Shown here in pieces: positions 16,511-24,494 of a stretch of DNA of 64,000 nt. The DNA is taken from positions 1-64,000 of the forward strand of contig JASLHI010000019.1 in NCBI GenBank assembly GCA_030149815.1, written 5' to 3'. This DNA is from Aquirhabdus sp. Its GTDB lineage: Bacteria; Pseudomonadota; Gammaproteobacteria; Pseudomonadales; Moraxellaceae. The stretch's first letter is position 1. Each line of letters opens with the position of its first letter. Under the pieces are notes generated by a model. The model worked only from the letters and a program-made list of their open reading frames with translations, was not told the origin of the DNA and ran no database searches. Position numbers and translations under genes: made by a program.

Positions 16511-16673
16511 AAAAACACGCTTTAAAATAATAACAAGCCAATACCAATGAATGATTCACCTTGGCTTTAAATCATTACACTGGTATGTCAAAAAAACAAT
16601 GAAGATCATGTGAATTGTTAGATTTGGCATGCAAATTAAAATTACTGTTTATTCTTTTGAATGATTCAGATGC

Positions 16674-17420
16674 TCAGTGTCCCGATAAAATTTCTGCAGC
16701 GATTTTAATAAAAATAGGCTTACCTGACTGCAATAAAACCTGAGCCATCTTTTGTTTGAAACCTAAAGTAGCTGTGCTTGCACATTGACGAAACCACGCA
16801 GCAGCCTCAATGTCTTTTCCCTGTTCAGCAAGTTTTGACGCATGATTAAACTGACCTCGAAAATCTCCAGCCTCAGCCGATCGACGATACCAATCTGCTG
16901 CTAGATTTGAATCTTGGGGAGTCTCCCACCCTTCCTCAACAAATCGCCCAACGATATTCATCGATTTAGCATGACCCAATAAAACAGCTGCGTTATACAA
17001 GCGAAATGCTTCTGCCCGATCTTGTGGAATCACAACGCCGCGAGCGAGCATATTGGCATAATTATACATTCCCCAATCTAAACCTAATTCAGCGGCACGT
17101 TTGTACCAACTCACGGCATCTGCTGGGTTTGCCTCTATGCCCCAACCATTTTCAATACAGCGACCAACCATATTGATCGCCATCGGATGATTAGATTCAC
17201 TGGCAACCTTAAACCACTGCAAAGCTTGTACTTGATCAACTGCCACGCCCTGGCCATCAAGCAACAACTGCCCCAGTAGTGCTTGTGCATCCACAATTCC
17301 CTGTTCCGCTGCCGACCGTAATCCCATAGCAATCTGTTCTGGAGTACCCGACAGTTGCTGAATAATCTGTTGTTCAATTTCCTTGGACGGAGATGATGCT
17401 TTTTCGATAGACATATACAA
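16674..17420 (-). CDS. Sel1-repeat protein
   Basis: A 248-residue protein with about five Sel1-like (TPR-type) repeats from residue 35 to 230. Typical units are AQALLGQLLLDGQGV and AVSWYKRAAELG, with a repeating A-x-x-W-(F/Y) signature. No signal peptide is seen, so it is probably cytosolic. Sel1 proteins serve as scaffolds for protein contacts, and no partner is indicated here. Start is ATG 17420 or ATG 17414 (MSIEKA); neither has a strong ribosome binding site. Confidence 0.82.
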   Translation of the reverse strand: MYMSIEKASSPSKEIEQQIIQQLSGTPEQIAMGLRSAAEQGIVDAQALLGQLLLDGQGVAVDQVQALQWFKVASESNHPMAINMVGRCIENGWGIEANPADAVSWYKRAAELGLDWGMYNYANMLARGVVIPQDRAEAFRLYNAAVLLGHAKSMNIVGRFVEEGWETPQDSNLAADWYRRSAEAGDFRGQFNHASKLAEQGKDIEAAAWFRQCASTATLGFKQKMAQVLLQSGKPIFIKIAAEILSGH

Positions 17421-17512
17421 GTGAATTAAATATGAAGAAGTTAAGTCGGCACAGTACTAAACCATCACCGTAAATGTCAATGAGAATCGTTTTTATTTAA
17501 AGAATAACTAAT

Positions 17513-17547
17513 AAAAACGGCGACAGAAAGAAAGTATCATGTCGCCG
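17513..17547 (-). terminator. terminator of the lipase-like gene
   Basis: CGGCGACA (17518-17525) pairs perfectly with TGTCGCCG (17540-17547). On the minus strand TTTTT follows. It lies 37 bases after the stop at 17584. Confidence 0.85.
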
Positions 17548-17583
17548 CTTGTTCAATCAGATTTTGAATAAAATCTAATGAAC

Positions 17584-19245
17584 TTAGTACTGTTGGAAGA
17601 AAGTACGTGCTGCCATTGTACAGAACGGTGGAACCAATGTACCGTGATATTGGCTTGCGACATAAACAGTTGGCGACACTCCTGTAGGAGTCGCTGCTGC
17701 CGTAGCTTGAACAGACTGAGCAAATCCTGTCTGTAATTGTGTCGCTGCCGCACTCATAGTGGACAAAACTGATGAGCTCAATCCTGCTGTTGTACCCGTT
17801 GAAGCGAATGGCACCGCACTAGTATTAGTCTGATCCACATCAAGCAAAGCAAATTTCAAAGGAGTACCTGATGACGCTACGTTTGCTAGCACACCTGTCG
17901 TCAATTGAGCATTTGGTTTGAAAAACACCGTAGGATCCTGATTACCACCACACATTAACACAGGCATAGATGGTAGGTAACCGCGCAAATCATTCGCTTT
18001 AAATGCTTGGCGCAATGGATTAGCTGGCGCACTTGCAGGAAGTCCAGTGGTCAATGTAGGAACTGCACCATCAGGATTCGCAGCCGCATCACGCACATAA
18101 GCAGCACGGAACGAAGTCTGAACCTCATAATTTGTTGGCGAGAAACCAAAACTAAACTGACTAGTAGAAAGATCCGTATTGGTCACAGGGTCAAATTGAT
18201 GAGTTGTTGCGCCTGTTGGATCTGGAATACTTTGGAATAGTCCAGGTAACGCGGTTGGACTGAGTAAAGACGCTGCAAATGTAGGATTTGCGAGAATACC
18301 CTCAACATTACCTGCAAAATTTGCAGTATAGCCATCGGAAGGTTGACTATAGATGTTGCCATAGGCCTTTTGATAGCTTGTTGTTAGCAATGGCGCAAAC
18401 AATGTACCACCGAGTGGTGTATTACCATAAAAAATAGCATCGCCATAAGCTTCCAAATTATATGGTCCCGACATCGGAGCACCCGCAGTCACTTTAATCC
18501 CTGCGGCATCCATACCCTTCAATGCTGCCATCGCAACATAGCCACCTTCAGAATAACCCGTTACATACAATTTACCAGAATCTGTACTGCCTGATGCCAC
18601 AGTAGATGTCGCCAATGCAGCCCGTCCAGCTTTCAGCGCATCAATCATTTCTTGAGATTGCTGTTTATAGTTGACATACGGATGATAGGTCAATGTTGTT
18701 GGACCTGTTCCACTAGTTGGCAAATCATACCCAACATAGTTCGGAGCAATCACAATATAACCCTGCGCCGCAAATGAGGCTGCAACTAGCGTTGCTTCAG
18801 AATTGGTCGTGATATTTGCCATATTATAAGTCTGATCTGCGGTTGTTCCATGCGCATACAATACAATTGGGCGTGCTCCACTACACTGTGCACTAGAGCC
18901 TGTAGGAACCATCACTGCCGCAGACGCATTCGTTGCCTCACCTGCACCGCCAGCTGTTGAAAAAACGATATGACTCACCGTCACACCACAAGGCAATTGG
19001 TTAGGTGTTGATGTGCCAGCAGTAGAAAGCTGTAGCAATTGAGTACCAGACGACGAAGTCTGTAATGCACCTGTAAACTGTGCAGCAGATAATGCCAAAG
19101 GTGTTGTTGGTGTGCCTTGCAAACTACCTGTCGTTGAACCACCCACTACAGTTCCATTGTTATCGCCATTACCGCCACCACAAGCGACGAGCAAAACACT
19201 TGTTGAAATTGTGATAGCCGCAGCTATTGTTGTTTTCTTAAACAT
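17584..19245 (-). CDS. secreted lipase-like alpha/beta hydrolase lipoprotein
   Basis: A 553-residue protein with a lipoprotein signal (LLVAC, Cys22) followed by a Gly/Thr-rich linker to about residue 55. The alpha/beta hydrolase domain has an oxyanion-type YAHGT at about 130 and the nucleophile elbow GYSEGGY with Ser232. This resembles secretory lipases of the LIP family and related bacterial lipoproteins. The C-terminal half includes HG in QYHGTLVPPFC. The acidic and His triad partners cannot be fixed by eye. It would sit on the outer membrane or be released. The ATG at 19245 has GGAGAG 6 bases before it. It is a single-gene unit ended by the terminator at 17513-17547. Confidence 0.8.
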   Translation of the reverse strand: MFKKTTIAAAITISTSVLLVACGGGNGDNNGTVVGGSTTGSLQGTPTTPLALSAAQFTGALQTSSSGTQLLQLSTAGTSTPNQLPCGVTVSHIVFSTAGGAGEATNASAAVMVPTGSSAQCSGARPIVLYAHGTTADQTYNMANITTNSEATLVAASFAAQGYIVIAPNYVGYDLPTSGTGPTTLTYHPYVNYKQQSQEMIDALKAGRAALATSTVASGSTDSGKLYVTGYSEGGYVAMAALKGMDAAGIKVTAGAPMSGPYNLEAYGDAIFYGNTPLGGTLFAPLLTTSYQKAYGNIYSQPSDGYTANFAGNVEGILANPTFAASLLSPTALPGLFQSIPDPTGATTHQFDPVTNTDLSTSQFSFGFSPTNYEVQTSFRAAYVRDAAANPDGAVPTLTTGLPASAPANPLRQAFKANDLRGYLPSMPVLMCGGNQDPTVFFKPNAQLTTGVLANVASSGTPLKFALLDVDQTNTSAVPFASTGTTAGLSSSVLSTMSAAATQLQTGFAQSVQATAAATPTGVSPTVYVASQYHGTLVPPFCTMAARTFFQQY

Positions 19246-19386
19246 TACAGCTCTCCATGCCTAAATTAGCAGCCCCAGAAATACCACACTACGACTCCGC
19301 ATACAAGAATATGCAGAGTACAATCCAAGCTGATTAGCCCTTTAAAATGGCTAAAATAACAGTACACTTACATCATCAATACACGT

Positions 19387-20160
19387 CTACAACTCGCGTA
19401 CCATCAACTTACGATCAAAGCGCTGTCTTGGATAATAAATACCGTTATCAGCACGTTTACCCATCGCGATCACCATGACGACAAATGCATCATCCGCCAT
19501 CGGCACCAGCTGACGAATCCGCCTTTCGTCAAAACCTTCCATCGGACATGTATCATAGCCATGCGCACGCGCTGCCAACATAAAGTTCTCACATGCCAGC
19601 GCACAACTCTTTGCTGCCCATACTTTAATATCAGCATGGGTGTAATGACTATGTGGCATTGGACGAACGATGCTCACCGCACTTTTAAGCGCATGTTTAG
19701 CCAGACCAATAACATTCAATGGTCCCGTCGTAAAATGATATTGCACGAGCTTGTTGTAATATGTATCAACCTGTTTTGGAATTGTGGGCTCATGCCACTC
19801 TTCAATAATCCGCTGTGCATTTCGATTCCAAGTTTTAGTTCGGCCAATTTGTACGAGTAGAATCGGCGCGGTCTTTGCCGCATTTTGTCCCATACATGCA
19901 TCTGCGACTTTTGCACGTAATTCTGGAGTTTTAATAAGCACAAATTCCCAAGGCTGCAAATTACTTGAATTCGGCGCTAACAAGGCCAAATCAATACAGT
20001 CATTCAACACGTCATCAGGAATTGGATCAGTCGTAAACTTGCGTACGGAACGACGACCTTCGACAATCGCACGAAATGCCTTTGGACTTGTTTTCGGCGG
20101 TGGTGGTTCGACGTGGCGCGTCGGTTTAGGTTTTGCAGCACGTGCTGATGCAGTAGACAT
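19387..20160 (-). CDS. nitroreductase family protein (FMN)
   Basis: A 257-residue NAD(P)H-dependent flavin oxidoreductase. The family hallmark RRSVRKF with PIPDDVL appears near 35-50, then LALLAPNSSNLQPWEF, and the C-terminal MGKRA near 230. The Asn/Pro-rich FMN contacts are as expected. A proline-rich lead (EPPPPKTSPK) precedes the domain. The ATG at 20160 (MSTASAR) has GGAG 7 bases upstream and is preferred to the ATG at 20181. The substrate (nitroaromatic, quinone or other) cannot be predicted. Confidence 0.85.
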   Translation of the reverse strand: MSTASARAAKPKPTRHVEPPPPKTSPKAFRAIVEGRRSVRKFTTDPIPDDVLNDCIDLALLAPNSSNLQPWEFVLIKTPELRAKVADACMGQNAAKTAPILLVQIGRTKTWNRNAQRIIEEWHEPTIPKQVDTYYNKLVQYHFTTGPLNVIGLAKHALKSAVSIVRPMPHSHYTHADIKVWAAKSCALACENFMLAARAHGYDTCPMEGFDERRIRQLVPMADDAFVVMVIAMGKRADNGIYYPRQRFDRKLMVREL

Positions 20161-20282
20161 CGATTGCTCCAAATGGGCCATATCATGTTTATAGAAAAAT
20201 GTATGAAGAATATACGCCCGAATTTAACGCATAGCATGACTTATGCGTATATCGTTCTGTTCACTTAAAGCATTGACTCTCA

Positions 20283-20993
20283 TTATTGATTTAGAAAATT
20301 ATGCACCCACTCTGGCACTTTCTGACTTGCCATCCCATAAATATGCACATCAAAGGTATGTTGATTGTCAGCAGGGTCTAGGTTAATTTCAATTGCTTTT
20401 GCACCGGCACCATACCGTGCGAGTCGAGCAAAACCTGCAGCAGGGTAAACTAACCCACTCGTACCAATACTCAAAAAAATATCGCATTGCCGAATCGCAT
20501 GTTCAATCTCATCCAAATACAATGGCATTTCATCAAACCAGACAATATGAGGACGAAGTGTTCCTTGTTTCTGGCAGCATGCACAGACTGTCTCAGCATG
20601 GATCGCACCGTCAAAAGCAAAGACTTGTCCAGTTTGCAAACAACGTACCTTAAGCAACTCACCATGCATATGCAAAAGTCGCTTTGATCCTGCACGTTCA
20701 TGAAGATCATCAACATTTTGAGTAATCAATAAAAAATGATCATCTAATGCAGACTCTAACTCTGCCAAAGCAAAATGCGCGGCATTCGGCTGAATCTGTG
20801 GTTCGAGCAATTGCGCACGACGCATATTATAAAAATTCTGAACTAACTCGGGATTACGCTGAAATCCTTCGGGAGTTGCGACATCTTCAATTCGATGCTC
20901 CTCCCATAATCCATCACTTGCACGAAAAGTGCGGATCCCTGACTCCGCTGAAATTCCTGCACCTGTCAGTACCACGACACGAGGCTTATTCAT
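20283..20993 (-). CDS. cobB: NAD-dependent protein deacylase (sirtuin)
   Basis: A 236-residue sirtuin. GAGISAESG (about 12-20), TQNVDDLHERAG and the catalytic His110 in HMHGEL mark the NAD-binding core. Tyr55-x-x-Arg58 (FYNMRR) is the pair that gives CobB and SIRT5 affinity for succinyl-lysine, so desuccinylation as well as deacetylation is expected. Zinc-site Cys are C118, C137, C139 and C140. ATG 20993 overlaps a GTG at 20996 in the same frame. It is followed upstream on the same strand by rsuA and a diguanylate cyclase with gaps of under 50 bases, possibly one transcription unit. Confidence 0.92.
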   Translation of the reverse strand: MNKPRVVVLTGAGISAESGIRTFRASDGLWEEHRIEDVATPEGFQRNPELVQNFYNMRRAQLLEPQIQPNAAHFALAELESALDDHFLLITQNVDDLHERAGSKRLLHMHGELLKVRCLQTGQVFAFDGAIHAETVCACCQKQGTLRPHIVWFDEMPLYLDEIEHAIRQCDIFLSIGTSGLVYPAAGFARLARYGAGAKAIEINLDPADNQHTFDVHIYGMASQKVPEWVHNFLNQ

Positions 20994-21022
20994 CACTTTC
21001 TCTTATTGTTTAATTGAATTTA

Positions 21023-21742
21023 TTATTCAACATCTGGCGTTTGTTTTGCTAACTGTTGTTGTTCACTATTTAAATATATCCACTGTCCTTCCGCAATATC
21101 ACCCAATTCAAATTGTCCAATTTGTTCACGATGTAATGCAACAACATGATTACCCACTGCGGCAATCATCCGTTTTACTTGATGATAAATTCCTTGATGA
21201 ATTGTGAAGCTCAAGACGTGGCTATCTTCTAATTTGCATTGATATGCGTGTAATAATTCTTTTTCACCAATCAGTTCTACGCCTGCCTCTAACTGTGCAA
21301 TTTGCACATCTGTCACAGGCTCATGCATTGTCATTCGATAACGTTTTGGGACATGACGACGAGGATGTGTCAGTGCATGTAAATATGCACCATCATCTGT
21401 CAGTAATAACAAACCTGTCGTGTCTTGATCTAAACGTCCGACACATTGCACTCCCCGCTCAATGAATTGCGGAGGTAAAAGACTAAATACACTATGATGA
21501 TGCTGCGGATTATGTGAACACTCAAAACCTACAGGTTTATTCATAGCAATATAAATTCTTTCACGATACTGCCAAGTTTTTCCTGCTACAGAGAACTCTA
21601 AATCGTCTGTCGAGAAACTGGCTTTGGGATCACTGCATGGTGTGTTATCGACCTTAACTTTGCCATTTTCGATCAAAAGTCGACATTGTTTCCGACTACC
21701 AAAACCTTGAGATTGAATGATTTTTTCCAGACTCAGCTTCAT
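21023..21742 (-). CDS. rsuA: 16S rRNA pseudouridine synthase
   Basis: A 239-residue RsuA/RluB-type enzyme. An N-terminal S4 RNA-binding domain (KIIQSQGFGSRKQCR, residues 7-45) is followed by the catalytic domain with Asp105 in GRLDQDTTGLL. RsuA makes pseudouridine 516 in 16S rRNA. The short S4 lead and the MNKPVGFECS motif fit RsuA better than RluE/F. The ATG at 21742 (MKLSLEK) is preferred over 21754. Confidence 0.9.
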   Translation of the reverse strand: MKLSLEKIIQSQGFGSRKQCRLLIENGKVKVDNTPCSDPKASFSTDDLEFSVAGKTWQYRERIYIAMNKPVGFECSHNPQHHHSVFSLLPPQFIERGVQCVGRLDQDTTGLLLLTDDGAYLHALTHPRRHVPKRYRMTMHEPVTDVQIAQLEAGVELIGEKELLHAYQCKLEDSHVLSFTIHQGIYHQVKRMIAAVGNHVVALHREQIGQFELGDIAEGQWIYLNSEQQQLAKQTPDVE

Positions 21743-21782
21743 TGAACTATGCAACCATAAAAAAACGAACTAACTAGCTCAA

Positions 21783-22799
21783 TTACACAACCACAACCGA
21801 TTTTCTCTGCCGTTTGATTTGGTACATTGCTTGATCAGCATATTCAATCAACTCATCAGGCTGTTCACCATGATCAGGATATATCGCTAAACCAACGCTC
21901 GCTCCTATTTTGAGCGATTGATTTTCATAAACAAAAGGTAACCCACAACGTTCCATAATACGTTGAACAGCGACTTGAGCAGATTGATGATTACCTACAG
22001 AAGGTAAAACAATTGCAAACTCATCTCCCCCCAAGCGCGCTACCGTATCAATTTCCCGCGTTTCCACACTGATTCGAGTGGCTATTTCTTTAATTGCACC
22101 GTCACCAGCACGGTGACCATAGGTATCATTGATAGGTTTCAAGCCGTCCATATCGAGCATTAATAATCCTAGTCTGTCATTATCCCGTTTAGCCTTCGCT
22201 AGATCTTGGCGCAAGCAATCAAAAAATAATGCGCGGTTCGCAAGTCCTGTTAAATTATCTCTCGTTGCTTGTCGATATAGTTCATCTGCGCCATATTTTG
22301 CAGCGTGAAACATAGATGCCGCGATCAATTCAGACATCATATCCAGAACTTGAATATCTCCAGCCTTAAAACCAGAAACTTGCGGCTTAAAAACTTTAAG
22401 AGCACCAACAGGATCGCCATTATGAATCAATGGCACAACAACCATTGACCGAATCCCTACTTTACGACTCGCGTCTTTATTGACTCGAGAATCGACTTCA
22501 ATATCTTCAGAATACAACGTCTGATTTTGAATTACACACAGACCCGACAGGCTCGTTTTTTTATCTAGGCGAGTCCCTAGCATATTCGCTGCCATGCCTG
22601 CGACAGCGCGATAAACCATATCCTCGCCTTCTGCCAATTCCACGACAGCACCCATTGCGCCTGTCACGAGTTGTGCGTGTTCAGCGACTAGAGTCATCAC
22701 TCCAGTGAGATCGAGTCCCAATTTTGCAATCTCAGTCTGCGTACTAATTACGGCACGCAACTGCTCAAACGTCGGCTCAGAATGAGAGAAATTTGTCAT
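21783..22799 (-). CDS. GAF-GGDEF diguanylate cyclase
   Basis: A 338-residue soluble enzyme. A GAF sensor domain covers about 30-165 and a GGDEF domain about 175-335. The active-site GGDEF at 257-261 is intact, as is DNLTGLANRALF at 181-192. The inhibitory I-site RxxD is present five residues upstream (R248-E-I-D251), so product inhibition is expected. It should make cyclic di-GMP in response to a ligand of the GAF domain, which is unknown. No membrane segment is present. Confidence 0.92.
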   Translation of the reverse strand: MTNFSHSEPTFEQLRAVISTQTEIAKLGLDLTGVMTLVAEHAQLVTGAMGAVVELAEGEDMVYRAVAGMAANMLGTRLDKKTSLSGLCVIQNQTLYSEDIEVDSRVNKDASRKVGIRSMVVVPLIHNGDPVGALKVFKPQVSGFKAGDIQVLDMMSELIAASMFHAAKYGADELYRQATRDNLTGLANRALFFDCLRQDLAKAKRDNDRLGLLMLDMDGLKPINDTYGHRAGDGAIKEIATRISVETREIDTVARLGGDEFAIVLPSVGNHQSAQVAVQRIMERCGLPFVYENQSLKIGASVGLAIYPDHGEQPDELIEYADQAMYQIKRQRKSVVVV

Positions 22800-23115
22800 T
22801 CAATCGATCTCAGGGATTTGGAGGAAAATAATAGAAGATAAGCAAGAACTGTATTATTTTTACACGGAGCAGTCAGAGGGAGCAAGTTTGGTATAGATGT
22901 ATTTAATATAGATATATAAAATTATTTACAACCACAAAATAAAATACTGAATTAATTAATTTTTTATAGATTTCGACTTATCTTGGAGTGTATTTAAAGC
23001 GATAAAAAACTTTAAATTCTCGACTCAATTCAGATCACTGAGCTTGTCGAAGTGCGTACCGTGCACCGCGCGTTTCGACAAGCTCAACGAGCTATTTAGT
23101 TATCATGGCATCAAG
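22800..23115. other. 316-base intergenic region with REP-like palindrome
   Basis: AT-rich up to about 23030, with no reading frame of note. The last part is the REP-like element at 23037-23091. Confidence 0.6.
23037..23091. repeat. REP-like palindrome
   Basis: GAGCTTGTCGAA (23040-23051) is inverted as TTCGACAAGCTC (23074-23085), with a GC-rich loop. The TTCGACAAGCTCA core is a common extragenic palindrome in gammaproteobacteria. It lies just beyond the 3' end of the coiled-coil gene and could end its transcript. A degenerate half copy is at 36243-36263. Confidence 0.7.
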
Positions 23116-23604
23116 TTAAGTTTTCTCTTTTTTGCTTAAACTCTTTTCATTTTTTGTCGTAGAAGAATCATCTTCTTTACTAAAAAATGGAATGTTTGAT
23201 CTAGCATCCTTCATAGTATCGGCAGGATTCTTCCTAAAAGCACTTAGATTTATATCTATTAACTTAGCCTTTAAAGTATCAGTTAAATCTGGCTCTTCAA
23301 GTTTATCAACTTCATCTTTATAACGCTCATACGACTTAGCCAAAGACTCTTTGTGAGCATATTCCTCTTCAAGTCGCGCATATTTATTCAAGCTAACATT
23401 TGCAACAGTAGCGATCCATATTAACGGTAAATTTAAAATCGCACGAATTACAATCGACTGAATTGTTATATGATCTAACGCATTAAAATTTATAGTAAGA
23501 AAATTGAAGAGAGCTAACAGAACTAATGCGGATACAAATACGGCTAAGCTAACAAATTTATTTGCCCTTGCTTGTTTTCCTTTTTCAACAAATCCACCAG
23601 CCAA
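23116..23604 (-). pseudogene. 3' part of a frameshifted coiled-coil membrane protein
   Basis: About 162 codons read in the frame opened by a TTG (LAGGFVEKG). Two membrane segments at about 18-40 and 48-70 of this part are followed by a charged helical tail with two basic clusters. No ATG or ribosome binding site precedes it. The first residues DAGLAGGFVEKGKQARANK continue smoothly from the gene upstream if one base is skipped near 23612. The pair thus forms one protein of about 435 residues: coiled coil, a middle domain, two membrane helices, charged tail. The region is AT-rich relative to the flanking acnB, suggesting transfer. Function unknown; similar architectures are common in anti-phage and envelope-stress islands, but this is not evidence for either. 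Confidence 0.6.
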
Positions 23605-23611
23605 GCCAGCA

Positions 23612-24418
23612 TCACTTAGATAGATTAATTACTTTCTTGGCTTCAATTTCAACCTCTTTTAATGAAGCCAATCGCCTATCAAGCTCTAACTCCAAGGAAG
23701 GTTGTTTTTCATCTCCAAATATTTTTCTGTAAAATGCATTTAACTCGCTATTCCAAATCTCAGTTTGCTTTTGAATACCCGCATCACCATAAAACTCATC
23801 ACCAACAAATACCTTTTTATAAAAACTATCCAATTGATTAAATTGATCATGTGACAAGTTTGATTTTGTTGTTTTCTCTCCATCAAGCCCATCAATTTCT
23901 CTAACAAAAATTTCATTATAAATATCTTGGAATTCAGCATCAATTTTCTTAATACGATCAATCGTATTCTCATTATTTTCATCTACATCGTATAAAGAGG
24001 TATGCTCTAATTTAATTTCCTCGACTAAAGTGGAAATAGTTTCAATATTTTCAACATCTATAATTGATAGTAGTTGTTCATAATACGTTTCCCCTTCACC
24101 ATTTTCTGCATCCAATAAATCTTTAATTTTGATAATTTCATTTTCAAATTTCTCAAATTTTGCTAATTGCAGTAAAAGCTGCTCTTTAATTACATTAGCC
24201 TCTGCAATAACTTGCGTTATTTTATCTTTCTCAATAGTCAACTCCTTAGCTACAGTTCTTCTTTGATCTGTAAGCTCAACCAAATCTGACCTAAGACTAT
24301 ATTTAGCAGTTAATCGTTCATTTAAGTCCCTGATTTCCTTTAGGCCATCTTCTAGCTGCTTTATATCTTCTTCTGAATTCCCTAAAAGTTTATCTAAAAA
24401 TTTTGTAGTTTTACTCAT
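23612..24418 (-). CDS. 5' part of a frameshifted coiled-coil membrane protein
   Basis: A 268-residue reading from ATG 24418 (MSKTTKF). Residues 15-100 are a predicted coiled coil rich in Glu/Lys/Leu, followed by a Glu/Asp/Asn-rich middle region and two motifs with FYxKxF (LDSFYKKVFVGDEFY and LNAFYRKIFGD). The reading ends VINLSK before TGA at 23612. In the downstream frame the sequence goes on as SDAGLAGGF, matching the helix-loop that in similar proteins joins the domain to the membrane segments. Read without the shift, the product would be soluble. Whether it is a pseudogene, a sequencing error or a +1 programmed shift is open. Confidence 0.6.
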   Translation of the reverse strand: MSKTTKFLDKLLGNSEEDIKQLEDGLKEIRDLNERLTAKYSLRSDLVELTDQRRTVAKELTIEKDKITQVIAEANVIKEQLLLQLAKFEKFENEIIKIKDLLDAENGEGETYYEQLLSIIDVENIETISTLVEEIKLEHTSLYDVDENNENTIDRIKKIDAEFQDIYNEIFVREIDGLDGEKTTKSNLSHDQFNQLDSFYKKVFVGDEFYGDAGIQKQTEIWNSELNAFYRKIFGDEKQPSLELELDRRLASLKEVEIEAKKVINLSK

Positions 24419-24441
24419 TATTAACGAATCCAATTGCTTTA

Positions 24442-24472
24442 TAAAAAAAGGCTAGCACAAGTGCTAGCCTTT
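24442..24472 (-). terminator. terminator of acnB
   Basis: AAAGGCTAGCAC (24447-24458) and GTGCTAGCCTTT (24461-24472) form a near-perfect hairpin. On the minus strand it runs into TTTTTTT. It lies 23 bases after the acnB stop. Confidence 0.85.
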
Positions 24473-24494
24473 CATACTTAGCAACTTAAATCAA

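Noticed and set aside
23116..23604. Separate two-gene operon with independent starts
   Set aside because: The downstream frame has no ATG or ribosome binding site and continues the protein pattern of the upstream frame, so a frameshift explains it better.
22800..24440. Anti-phage defence island
   Set aside because: Coiled-coil plus membrane helices and low GC are suggestive only; there is no nuclease, NTPase, reverse transcriptase or toxin partner in the region.
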